Origin: Candidatus Eiseniibacteriota bacterium
GTDB lineage: Bacteria > Eisenbacteria > RBG-16-71-46 > JAGVPR01
Direction of reading: 5' to 3'
Assembly: GCA_020052115.1 (NCBI GenBank)
Contig: JAGVPR010000246.1
Location: 1-20,737, forward strand
Length of the DNA: 20,737 bases
The notes below the pieces were generated by a model that was given only the letters and a program-made list of their open reading frames with translations, ran no database searches and was not told the DNA's origin. Below are positions 6,949 to 13,992 of the stretch, in pieces (within the stretch, counting starts at the first letter, position 1; every line of letters starts with the position of its first letter). The position numbers were made by a program, and so were the translations under genes.

Positions 6949-8268
6949 CTAGCTCGTGCTCGCAACTTCGCGCCAGCGAAGGACCTTGAGGGTTCCCGAA
7001 ACACCTGCCGGCCAGCCGTTCGACAGATAGCCGGGCAGATTCGGGATGAACCCCTCGTTGTATGTCACATTTGGCCCGCCGGTGCTGTGGAAGTCCCGCA
7101 GACAGATCAGGCTGCCGGTGATATCGAGGTTCGAGTTGATCGTGACGACATCCCGCGTGATGTACACGAGAGCCGGATAAGCCGTGGTCCCCAGATAGGC
7201 GTGCGCGGAGCCCGTCCGCTCGAGATTCTGCGCGATGATCGCGATACCGTAGAACGGCTCGAAGATCACCTGCTTCACGGTGATCTTCATGTTGTCGTCC
7301 CCTTCCCAGTAGTTCCAGTCGAGTCTCTGGGCCTCCGTGACTCCGATGAAGCGCGAGTTGATGATCGTCGAGTGCACGTTCGAGCTCGAGTTCCCGTCGA
7401 AGACCAGGGCGTGGTAGAGCGCTCCAAGAGGCGAATCCGGCGGCTCGCCGAAGTTGACGACGACGCCGATGTCACCGGCATTCCGCTTGAACACCCCCGA
7501 TCCCACCGAGCCGTCGCCGAAGTAATCGGCGATCTTGGCCTGACTGTCGAAACTGAACGTATAGGTCTTGCTGCCATTGTTATAGGTCGTCACATCGGGG
7601 AGATCACTGCCGCCCGGGATAGGGATCATACCTGCGTCGTAGATCGTCGCCCGGTAGTTGGGACCGACCTTCTTTCCCTTGACGTAGTAGTACGTCGCAC
7701 CCGGAAAGTGCCCCGAATCCGTGTAGATCGGCGGCGGGTAGATCGGGAAGCCCGCGGTGTACGTCCCTCCGCAGGCAAGGTGCGGCGTGCCGGGATCGCC
7801 GTTGATGTGGGCCTCGCCGCTGAGACAGAGGTTTCCGCCGATGTCGGCGTCGCCCATGATCAGCAAGGGCAGCGCGAGGCTCGTCGGCGGCACCTGGGCC
7901 ATGACCTCGATGTCGCGCGTCGCGCCCTGCACGTGTCCCGTCGCCAGAAGCTGGACGACGTCGTCGTAGCCCCCGAACGTCGTGTCGGTGAGCGCGAGAT
8001 CGTAGGTCCCCCGCCCCGCGGCCACGCCGCTCCAGCCGGCCCGCCACGAGCGATCCTCGAGGAACTTCGCCCGGGCACGCTCGATCGCCCCGTCGGCCAA
8101 GTAGAAGGCCTCGCTCGATCGCTGGCGATAGAGCGCTCCCTTGGTCTCGTAGGACGCGACCGAGAAGAACGCCAGCCCCACCAGCGTCACGACGAACACG
8201 AAAACCACGACGGCGACCAGCGCATAGCCGTCACGCTTGCGAAGCGCTCGCGGAGTCTCGACCGACAT
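6949..8268 (-). CDS. Large PilX/GspK-type minor pilin with long beta-rich C-terminal region
   Basis: This 439-aa protein has an N-terminal class III-like hydrophobic helix: KRDG then YALVAVVVFVFVVTLVGLAFF (cleavage expected after G14), followed by the amphipathic SEAFYLADGAIERAR segment typical of PilX_N proteins. Unlike the other pilins here it has no glutamate at mature position 5, as is usual for PilX/GspK-type tip subunits. Residues about 130-430 are Gly/Asn/Ser/Tyr-rich, with alternating polar strands (MGDADIGGNLCLSGEAHING; NSNLDITGSLICL) suggesting a beta-helix or beta-solenoid surface. A tip-located adhesive or priming role is inference. It has a strong AGGAGGAGGT ribosome site, lies 15 bp after pilW-like and ends 11 bp before pilM. 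No functional name is safe for the C-terminal part. Confidence 0.82.
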   Translation of the reverse strand: MSVETPRALRKRDGYALVAVVVFVFVVTLVGLAFFSVASYETKGALYRQRSSEAFYLADGAIERARAKFLEDRSWRAGWSGVAAGRGTYDLALTDTTFGGYDDVVQLLATGHVQGATRDIEVMAQVPPTSLALPLLIMGDADIGGNLCLSGEAHINGDPGTPHLACGGTYTAGFPIYPPPIYTDSGHFPGATYYYVKGKKVGPNYRATIYDAGMIPIPGGSDLPDVTTYNNGSKTYTFSFDSQAKIADYFGDGSVGSGVFKRNAGDIGVVVNFGEPPDSPLGALYHALVFDGNSSSNVHSTIINSRFIGVTEAQRLDWNYWEGDDNMKITVKQVIFEPFYGIAIIAQNLERTGSAHAYLGTTAYPALVYITRDVVTINSNLDITGSLICLRDFHSTGGPNVTYNEGFIPNLPGYLSNGWPAGVSGTLKVLRWREVASTS

Positions 8269-8283
8269 GGTCTGACCTCCTCC

Positions 8284-8757
8284 TCAGTACTCGAAGAATC
8301 TGTTCCGGACAGCTGCCCTCGTCGTGGCCGCGACCAGGTTCCCGGCGGGATCCTGGAGCTGCAGCGCGAGCGTCAGACGGGTCGTGTCCGTGTCGGGCGT
8401 CACAGTGAAGCTGGGGCAGACGCGATCCACCAGGTCCGCTCCGTCTTGCTGCAGGCGACCCTCGCCGCCCACCACGGTTCGCCGGAAGGTGTGGGTCAGC
8501 GCGCCGGTCTCGTCGTAGCAGCGCAGCTCGCTCGCGGAAACGACGGTGATGCTCCGGGAAGAGCGCACCCAGCGCGACATCCACTCGAGAGCCTCCGTCA
8601 CGTTCTGCTGCAAGACCGCCTTGTCCCGCCCCTGCTGCCAGGAGATGACGTTCTGCTGAATGATGCGCCCCATCGCCAGCACGACGACAAGCGACAGGAA
8701 GCAGGCGATCATCAGCTCGATGATCGTGAAGCCGCCGCCCCGGCGAGCGCCCGTCAT
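8284..8757 (-). CDS. PilW-like minor pilin / prepilin-type protein
   Basis: This 157-aa protein carries a prepilin peptidase site, RRGGG then FTIIELMIACFLSLVVVLAMG; cleavage after G9 leaves Phe1 and Glu5. A variable globular domain follows, with a GspJ/PilW-like arrangement (QQNVTEALEWMSRWVRSSRSI). It would be a low-abundance subunit that primes or tips the pilus. Start ATG 8757 overlaps the upstream stop as ATGA, indicating translational coupling; longer in-frame starts (to 8832) lie inside the pilV-like gene and add an implausible leader. Confidence 0.85.
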   Translation of the reverse strand: MTGARRGGGFTIIELMIACFLSLVVVLAMGRIIQQNVISWQQGRDKAVLQQNVTEALEWMSRWVRSSRSITVVSASELRCYDETGALTHTFRRTVVGGEGRLQQDGADLVDRVCPSFTVTPDTDTTRLTLALQLQDPAGNLVAATTRAAVRNRFFEY

Positions 8758-9182
8758 GGCATGCCTCGCGCCAGGATCGTCGTGGCGACGACCGACCGCT
8801 GGACCGACGCCGCGCCCACCTTCGCGTTCCACTTGACCGTCGCCTTCACCAGTGTCGCCTGCGCCTCCGGCTGTGCCGCCCAGACGCTGTCCACTTCGGT
8901 GTATGTCCGACCGTCCACCGTGTAGGCTCGCGTCGTCCCGTGCAGAGCCGGGAGTTGGTCATACGTCATCCCCCGCCTGAGCCCGTCGAGACGATCCTGG
9001 GCTATTGCGGTCGCCTTGCGGCGATCCTCCTCGAAGTCGAGTTGCGTGCGGCCGCGCACATAGAACTGCATCAATCCGAACATCACCGTGAGGAGCAGGG
9101 ACGCCGCAACGAGCACCTCGAGGATCGTCAGCCCCTCGCGGTTGCGGAGCAGCCTCTGTGAGACGCTTGCTTCAGACCTCAT
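8754..9182 (-). CDS. PilV/GspI-like minor pilin
   Basis: This 142-aa prepilin-like protein has RNREG then LTILEVLVAASLLLTVMFGL; cleavage after G17 gives a mature protein with Leu1 and Glu5, plus ATAIAQDRLDGLR after the helix, as in PilV/GspI. A GGGGGT ribosome-site-like stretch lies before ATG 9182; a GTG at 9209 is also in frame but less likely. It is the first of three minor pilin genes (V, W, X order) and follows a 169-bp gap after the second major pilin, where a separate promoter or processing site may lie. Confidence 0.83.
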   Translation of the reverse strand: MRSEASVSQRLLRNREGLTILEVLVAASLLLTVMFGLMQFYVRGRTQLDFEEDRRKATAIAQDRLDGLRRGMTYDQLPALHGTTRAYTVDGRTYTEVDSVWAAQPEAQATLVKATVKWNAKVGAASVQRSVVATTILARGMP

Positions 9183-9230
9183 CGTAACGACCCCCGATGT
9201 TTTCCTCACCGCAACACCGCTCGCGCGAAA

Positions 9231-9249
9231 CGCGATCGGCCCGATCGCG
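9231..9249. other. 19-bp palindrome upstream of the minor pilin genes
   Basis: Nine-base arms CGCGATCGG and CCGATCGCG flank one central base, 49 bp upstream of the pilV-like start. It lies in the 169-bp gap between the second pilin and the minor pilins. On the minus-strand transcript the stem is followed by TTT, so it may be a weak terminator for the pilins or an operator for the minor pilin genes. I could not identify a confident promoter beside it. Confidence 0.4.
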
Positions 9250-9309
9250 GGCCGGCCTCCGCTTGATCGGATCGAGTACGTGCAGTGGCCCTTTGCGCCG
9301 GTCCTCGCC

Positions 9310-9333
9310 GGAGCCGGTCAGGGGATCGGCTCC
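9310..9333 (-). terminator. Stem-loop just downstream of the second pilin gene
   Basis: Arms GGAGCCG (9310-9316) and CGGCTCC (9327-9333) pair perfectly, 18 bp beyond the pilin stop codon. There is no T-tract, so it is more likely to stabilise the 3' end of abundant pilin mRNA, or to terminate only in part, than to act as a classical intrinsic terminator. That role is inference. Confidence 0.35.
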
Positions 9334-9351
9334 GCCGGCCGCTCGATCCGT

Positions 9352-9786
9352 CTACAGGCCGGCCACCACCGGTGCGCCGCCGTTCGCCGTGATACTCGCG
9401 ACAGAAATGTCCACCGTGACCCCGGCCATCTTCGTGCCCGCGATCCCGGTGCCGCGGAAGGTGATCGCTCCGGTCGCGACCGTGCCGCCGCCCGCCGTGA
9501 TGGAGTACGTGAAGTTCTCCGTCGCGCCGAGGTCCACAAGGCCTCCGCCCGCTGCGGGCGGCCAGACCGGAACGCCGGCCGCGTTTTGGTTCCCTTGCGC
9601 GTACGCCTTGGCGGCCGTGATGATCTCGCCCATTCGGCTGGTCGCCTCGGTCAGGCGCGCGTTCTTGATGTACTTGCCGTAGATCGGGATCGCAACAGCC
9701 GCGAGCACACCGACGATCACGACGACCACCATGAGCTCGATCATGGTGAAGCCCTTCTGATTCGGCTTGCGACGGAAGCGGTTCAT
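9352..9786 (-). CDS. pilA: Major type IV pilin, second copy
   Basis: This 144-aa type IVa-like prepilin has a short basic leader MNRFRRKPNQKG cleaved before FTMIELMVVVVIVGVLAAVAIP (Phe1, Glu5 in the mature 132-aa protein). The globular part is small and contains no cysteine, so there is no disulfide-bounded D-region. It ends in a Gly/Ala/Val/Thr-rich beta stretch. Start ATG 9786 has an AGGGGAGGT ribosome site; an in-frame upstream start at 9831 is rejected because the leader would be far too long. It differs from the adjacent copy at 11 of 144 residues, all in or beyond position 52 (for example G65E, N68T, V74T, A107P). One or both form the pilus fibre. Confidence 0.95.
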   Translation of the reverse strand: MNRFRRKPNQKGFTMIELMVVVVIVGVLAAVAIPIYGKYIKNARLTEATSRMGEIITAAKAYAQGNQNAAGVPVWPPAAGGGLVDLGATENFTYSITAGGGTVATGAITFRGTGIAGTKMAGVTVDISVASITANGGAPVVAGL

Positions 9787-9847
9787 GCCTCTACCTCCCC
9801 TGCGCCCGCGGTGCTGCCGGGCCCGAAGCACTGCGCATCAGATCGAG

Positions 9848-9877
9848 GCTGGAGCCGGCCATGAGTCCGGCTCCAGC
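9848..9877 (-). terminator. Strong stem-loop between the two pilin genes
   Basis: Perfect 11-bp arms (9848-9858 GCTGGAGCCGG and 9867-9877 CCGGCTCCAGC) enclose an 8-nt loop, starting 16 bp after the first pilin stop codon. It is not followed by a T-tract on the minus strand. It could be a Rho-independent-like pause, a partial terminator, or a 3' stabiliser that makes the first pilin more abundant than downstream genes. The stem itself is read directly; its role is inferred. Confidence 0.5.
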
Positions 9878-9892
9878 GGGGACTCGAAACGG

Positions 9893-10327
9893 CTACAGCC
9901 CGGCGACGACCGGAGCCCCGCCGTTCGCCGTGATGCTCGCCACCGTGATGTCCACCGTGACCCCGGCCATCTTCGAGCCGGCGATCCCGGTACCGCGGAA
10001 CGTGATCGGTCCGGTCGCGGCCGTGCCGCCGCCCGCGGTGATGGAGTATGTGAAGTTCTCCGTGGCGCTGAGGTCCACGATGCCCGCGCCGGCTGCCGGC
10101 GGCCACGTCGGGACGCCCGCCGCCGTCTGGTTCTCCTGCGCGTACGCCTTGGCAGCGGTGATGATCTCGCCGATACGGCTCGTCGCCTCGGTCAGGCGAG
10201 CGTTCTTGATGTACTTGCCGTAGATCGGGATCGCAACAGCCGCGAGCACTCCCACGATCACGACAACCACCATGAGCTCGATCATGGTGAAGCCCTTCTG
10301 ATTGGGCTTGCGACGGAAGCGGTTCAT
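9893..10327 (-). CDS. pilA: Major type IV pilin, first copy
   Basis: This is a 144-aa prepilin with the same leader (MNRFRRKPNQKG), cleavage site and N-terminal helix as the adjacent copy: residues 1-51 are identical between the two proteins. It differs at positions 52, 65, 68, 74, 81, 83, 87, 103, 107, 118 and 128. An AGAGGAGGT ribosome site precedes ATG 10327. The roughly 35 bp upstream of the two genes also resemble each other, so the duplication unit is about 541 bp and includes the translation signal. It lies 93 bp after pilC. It forms the pilus fibre, alone or mixed with the other copy. Confidence 0.95.
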   Translation of the reverse strand: MNRFRRKPNQKGFTMIELMVVVVIVGVLAAVAIPIYGKYIKNARLTEATSRIGEIITAAKAYAQENQTAAGVPTWPPAAGAGIVDLSATENFTYSITAGGGTAATGPITFRGTGIAGSKMAGVTVDITVASITANGGAPVVAGL

Positions 10328-10357
10328 GCCGTTACCTCCTCTGCGCCAGCAGTGTTG

Positions 10358-10392
10358 CCCGGACCTGAAAGGGGGCCTCGCGCTCGTCCGGG
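10358..10392 (-). promoter_or_regulatory. Inverted repeat in the leader of the first pilin
   Basis: Arms CCCGGAC (10386-10392 read on the minus strand) and GTCCGGG (10358-10364) pair perfectly around a 21-nt loop, in the 93-bp pilC-pilin gap. A run of five Ts precedes the stem on the minus strand rather than following it, so it is not a terminator for pilC. It may shape the 5' leader of pilin mRNA or mark a processing site. No sigma-54 or sigma-70 promoter could be recognised with confidence. Confidence 0.35.
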
Positions 10393-10420
10393 AAAAAGAC
10401 GCGCGGCCCGGGTTGCCGAC

Positions 10421-11665
10421 TCAGTAGTTATAGCCACCCTTCATGATTGCGTCGCCGAGATAGAAGATCGGCAGGAACATGCTCACGACGATGATCCCGA
10501 CCATGACGCCTACGAGCACGATCAAGACCGGTTCGATGAGCGAGGTGAGGCCGTGAACTGCGGCCTCGACCTGGCGGTCGTAGAAATCCGACGTCTTGAT
10601 GAGCATCGCGTCCAGCTCCCCTGACTCCTCGCCGGTTGACATGAGCTGGAGCACCATCTCGGGGAACTTGCCGGTGGAGCGAAACGAGCTCGTGATCCCC
10701 TGGCCCTGCCCCACCCTCGACTTGACCTGATCAATCGCGCGCATGACGACGGCGTTTCCGGACGCGCCCTTGACGAGCTCCAGCGAATCCAGGATCGGGA
10801 GCCCGCTCCCGATCAAGATCCCGAACGTGCGCGCGAAGCGGCTCATGACGGCCTTGAGGACGATCGGGCCGAAGATCGGCACGCGGATGAGAAACCCGTG
10901 AAATATGTAACGCCCCGGGGGCGTCCGACCCCACAGCACACAAACCACCACGATCGCGAGCACGATCGCCGCGGAGATCGCCAAGTTGTGGCGGACTGCG
11001 TTCGAAACCGTGATGACCGCGCGCGTCAGGCCCGGCAACTTCTGGCCGAGGTCCGAGTAGATCTCCTCGAAGGTCGGCACGATCTTGAAGAGCAGGAACA
11101 GCGTCGCCAGAAAGGCGAAGATGAGCACGAAGATCGGGTACGACATCGCCGCCCGCACCTTCGTCTGAATGGCGTCCATTTTCTCGAGGTAGACCGCGAG
11201 TTGCTCGAGGATCTGGTCGAGGGTGCCCGCCCTTTCGCCCGCCCGGATCATGCTGACGTACATCTTCCCGAAATTGCGCGGGTGCGCCGACATCGCCTCC
11301 GACAGGCTCTGCCCCTTCTCCACACGCATCGCGATGTCCGCCACGGAGTGCGACAGACGCTTGCTCGTCCCGTCGGCGGCCAGTCCCCGGAGCCCTCGCA
11401 CGAGCGGGATCCCGGTCTCGACCACCGTCGAGAGCTGACGCGTGAAGAGCGCTACCTCGCGGGTGCTCGCGGATCCGATCGAGAAGCCGCCGAGCCTGGC
11501 GCCCAGCCCGAACCCTCTCCGGCCCGCGGAGTCTTCGGCCACATGGAGGACGACGAAGCCCCTCGCGTGGAGCTGGTCAACGACCTCGTCCACGGTGCCG
11601 CCGTTCATGTGTCCGCTCAGTTCCTCACCGGAACCGCTCTTCACGACATATGCGAAATCCGCCAT
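10421..11665 (-). CDS. pilC: Type IV pilus inner-membrane platform protein PilC
   Basis: This 414-aa polytopic protein has two T2SSF domains (about 71-194 and 274-396) and TM segments at about 176-195, 229-246 and 377-402. Family landmarks include FTRQLSTVVETGIPLVRGL, MIRAGERAGTLDQIL, MSYPIFVLIFAF in the first half and FARTFGILIGSGLPILDSL, STGEESGELDAML, LIEPVLIVLVGVMVGIIVVSMFLPIF in the second. PilC couples the PilB/PilT ATPases to pilin insertion and extraction. Start ATG 11665 has AAGGAG five bases upstream and follows pilB by 16 bp. Length is typical. Confidence 0.96.
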   Translation of the reverse strand: MADFAYVVKSGSGEELSGHMNGGTVDEVVDQLHARGFVVLHVAEDSAGRRGFGLGARLGGFSIGSASTREVALFTRQLSTVVETGIPLVRGLRGLAADGTSKRLSHSVADIAMRVEKGQSLSEAMSAHPRNFGKMYVSMIRAGERAGTLDQILEQLAVYLEKMDAIQTKVRAAMSYPIFVLIFAFLATLFLLFKIVPTFEEIYSDLGQKLPGLTRAVITVSNAVRHNLAISAAIVLAIVVVCVLWGRTPPGRYIFHGFLIRVPIFGPIVLKAVMSRFARTFGILIGSGLPILDSLELVKGASGNAVVMRAIDQVKSRVGQGQGITSSFRSTGKFPEMVLQLMSTGEESGELDAMLIKTSDFYDRQVEAAVHGLTSLIEPVLIVLVGVMVGIIVVSMFLPIFYLGDAIMKGGYNY

Positions 11666-11681
11666 GGTTCTCCTTCGCCGC

Positions 11682-13403
11682 CTACTCCTCGGTCAGACAG
11701 ACGCGCAGCACCTCCTCGACGGTCGTCAAGCCGTCGAGGGCCTTCTCGAGACCACTCTGCTTCAGCGTCGTCATCCCCTCCGACTGCGCCACCCGCCGGA
11801 TCTCGTCGGCCGATCGGCTTTCCACGACCAGCCGGCGCAGCGCCGGGCCCAGCTTCATCATCTCGATGATCGCCACGCGCCCCGAATATCCACGGCCGCG
11901 GCATTCCGCGCACCCTCGCCCGCGCGTGAACGTCCCGGGGGCACGCATCATCTCTTCGGTCATTAGGTCCGCAATCCCCAGCAGAAGTTCCGGGCGCGGC
12001 TCGTAGGCCTCCAGGCAGTGCCGGCAGTTGCGCCGCACGAGCCGCTGCGCCGCCACGAGGGTCAGCGCGCTCGCCGCCTGGAAGGGCTCTATACCCATGG
12101 AGACGAGCCGGACGGCCGTCGTGGGGGCGTCGTTCGCGTGGATCGTGCTGAACACCATATGTCCCGTCATGGCGGCACGGACTCCGATGTCCGCTGTGTC
12201 CCTGTCGCGCATCTCGCCCACCATGATGACGTCCGGGTCTTGTCGCAGGAACGAGCGAAGCGCGGTGGCGAACGTGACCTTCTTTCGCTCGTTGACCTGG
12301 ACTTGGTTGATGCGGTCGATCTGGTACTCGACCGGATCCTCGACCGTCATGATGTTGATCGTCTCCCTGGGAAGCTCGAGCAGGCCCGCGTAGAGCGTCG
12401 TGGACTTCCCGGAGCCGGTCGGACCGGACAGCAGCACCATGCCGTAAGGCTGATGGATCGCCTCCACGATCATCTTGTAGTGGCGTTCCGAGAAGCCGAG
12501 ATCCCGCAGCGAGTAGCTGAAGCCCGTCTTGTCGAGCAGCCGCAGAACCAGCTTCTCTCCGTGGATCGTAGGAACGGCCGAGACGCGGATATCCACCTCG
12601 CGCCCTCCGGTGCGAACGCTGAAGCGCCCATCCTGAGGAGCGCGGCGCTCGGCGATGTCCATGTTCGCGAGGATCTTGATGCGGCTGCTCACGCCCGCAT
12701 AGACCGTCCGGCCCGGGGTCAGCGCGTCGTAGAGCAGGCCGTCCACGCGATAGCGGATGACCAGCCCCTTCTCCAGCGGCTCCACGTGGATGTCGGTCGC
12801 CCGCTCCTGGAGCGCCTGCGAGATCACCTGCTCGACCAGTGTGATGATCGGCGCGTCCTGGGCGCGCCGTTTTGCCTCATCTTCGTTCAGCTCTTCGTCC
12901 GAGATGTCGACATCTCCCAGCTCGATAATGGCGCGCTGCACCGCGTCCTCGACGTTCTTACTCCCTTCGACCCGCGCATAATGCCGTTCTCGCAGCGCCT
13001 GCAAGACCTCCGTCGGCGCCACGAGCACCTCGACTTCGCGCTTGGCCAGGTTGCGCACGTCGTCGAGCGCGATCACATCGAGCGGGTCGGCCATCGCGAC
13101 CGTGAGGGTCGAGCCGTCCACGCGGATCGGAACGAGGTTGTAGCGGCGTGCCGTGGCGATCGGCACGATGGCGAGAGCACCCGCCTCCACGTCGTCGCGG
13201 GCCGGATCGTAATGACGCAGATCGAGCTGCAACGCCAGTGCGCCGAGAAGATCGGATTCCCGGATGTAATTGCGCCGAAGGAGGATCTCCCCGAGCCGCT
13301 GGTGAGTCCGCGACTGTTCCTCTATCGCTTCCTGGAGATGCTCGCGTGTCAGGGCGCCGGCCTGGATGAGCAGGACTCCCAGCTCTTTCACGGAGGTAGG
13401 CAT
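11682..13403 (-). CDS. pilB: Type IV pilus extension ATPase PilB with MshEN-like N-terminus
   Basis: This 573-aa hexameric ATPase powers pilus extension. The N-terminus carries two 24-residue motifs with the MshEN pattern: residues 7-30 (begins ELG) and 36-59 (begins RLG), separated by exactly five residues. An N2 region follows to about 280. Catalytic parts are Walker A GPTGSGKST 327-335, Asp box TVEDPVE 353-359, RQDPD 387-391, Walker B VIMVGEMRD 392-400 and an intact His box STIHANDA 419-426. The zinc site is CxxC/CxxC: C460, C463, C498, C501. It is the first gene of the minus-strand cluster; ATG 13403 has a GTGAGGG ribosome-site-like stretch. GspE is an alternative family, but synteny with pilC, pilA and pilMNOQ supports PilB. 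Confidence 0.96.
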   Translation of the reverse strand: MPTSVKELGVLLIQAGALTREHLQEAIEEQSRTHQRLGEILLRRNYIRESDLLGALALQLDLRHYDPARDDVEAGALAIVPIATARRYNLVPIRVDGSTLTVAMADPLDVIALDDVRNLAKREVEVLVAPTEVLQALRERHYARVEGSKNVEDAVQRAIIELGDVDISDEELNEDEAKRRAQDAPIITLVEQVISQALQERATDIHVEPLEKGLVIRYRVDGLLYDALTPGRTVYAGVSSRIKILANMDIAERRAPQDGRFSVRTGGREVDIRVSAVPTIHGEKLVLRLLDKTGFSYSLRDLGFSERHYKMIVEAIHQPYGMVLLSGPTGSGKSTTLYAGLLELPRETINIMTVEDPVEYQIDRINQVQVNERKKVTFATALRSFLRQDPDVIMVGEMRDRDTADIGVRAAMTGHMVFSTIHANDAPTTAVRLVSMGIEPFQAASALTLVAAQRLVRRNCRHCLEAYEPRPELLLGIADLMTEEMMRAPGTFTRGRGCAECRGRGYSGRVAIIEMMKLGPALRRLVVESRSADEIRRVAQSEGMTTLKQSGLEKALDGLTTVEEVLRVCLTEE

Positions 13404-13992
13404 GATCAGGCCCTCACCCGGCTGAGGCTGAACGCCTCGGCGGACCCACGGACAAGCTCACTCGCCACGCTGCTCGCATCCCGCATAGGAACGTCCCGTC
13501 TCCTTGCGCCCCGGTTCCTTTCGTCCACGCTTCCCCACGGCGCCGCGTCCGCCGAGGCTCGGATGGGAAAATGCCCCACCTGATCTGTACGGATCGCACG
13601 CGGCGCCCGAGTTCTCTGCCAGGCGTTCACTCCCTCTGTCGTCGGTCGAATTGAACGGAACTTGACCTTTTACCCGGACCGGGACGGGCCGTCCCCCACT
13701 CCCGCGGGCCGCCGGAGCGCCGCTCCAATCGGACTCGTTTCTCGCTTGATCCGCCGCGCCGGTGCTTTTCGCTCGAAACCGCTGCTTTAGACGCGGCGGG
13801 TCCCTGCCGATCATGGCGATGAGGGCACCCGGTCTCCGGAAAGTGCTGTGCATCTCGGCGGACGGCGCCGTGTGAGCATCAACCGCGCAAACCAGCCATA
13901 GCATTCGCCGTTCGGCGAGCTGACGGCGCGGCACCTTTCCCGGATCCGGTTGGCCGAGCTGAACCGAGGCCCTTCCACGCAAGGAGATCGCG
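13404..13992. other. 589-bp non-coding divergent region between pilB and the Ig-repeat gene
   Basis: No credible gene lies here: frames open on either strand give Arg/Ala-rich composition typical of GC-rich shadow frames. It must hold promoters for the pilus cluster (leftward) and the Ig-repeat gene (rightward), but I see no convincing sigma-54 (TGGCAC-N5-TTGC) or sigma-70 pair. Weak candidate for the rightward gene: TAGCAT at 13899-13904, about 88 bp upstream of the start codon. Palindromes occur at 13681-13695 and 13905-13918. I compared the pattern with c-di-GMP riboswitch landmarks and did not find them. Confidence 0.7.
13681..13695. promoter_or_regulatory. 15-bp perfect palindrome, possible operator
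   Basis: Seven-base arms GGGACGG and CCGTCCC flank one central G, near the middle of the divergent region and 278 bp from the pilB start. An adjacent CCCGGACCGGG repeat (from about 13673) overlaps its left side. Its position suits a dimeric regulator of either flanking transcript, but no regulator gene is nearby. Confidence 0.3.

Noticed and set aside
6940..8925. 661-codon plus-strand open frame opposite the pilX- and pilW-like genes
   Set aside because: It is caused by GC-rich codon bias on the minus strand; Arg/Asp/Val-rich with no recognisable feature.
11682..13403. Type II secretion (GspE/F/D) rather than type IV pilus assignment for the cluster
   Set aside because: Presence of pilM, pilN, pilO, tandem PilA-type pilins and a PilT-like ATPase, with no GspL/M/C set, fits a T4P locus.
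13406..13630. 74-codon minus-strand open frame before pilB
   Set aside because: Arg/Ala-rich with no ribosome site or recognised family, and it overlaps the expected pilB leader; not supportable as a gene.
13840..13960. Possible c-di-GMP (GEMM) riboswitch before the Ig-repeat gene, suggested by GCGCAAACCAGCC
   Set aside because: The second conserved block (GGGACGCAAAGCC-like) and the P1 pairing are missing; a single short resemblance is not enough.
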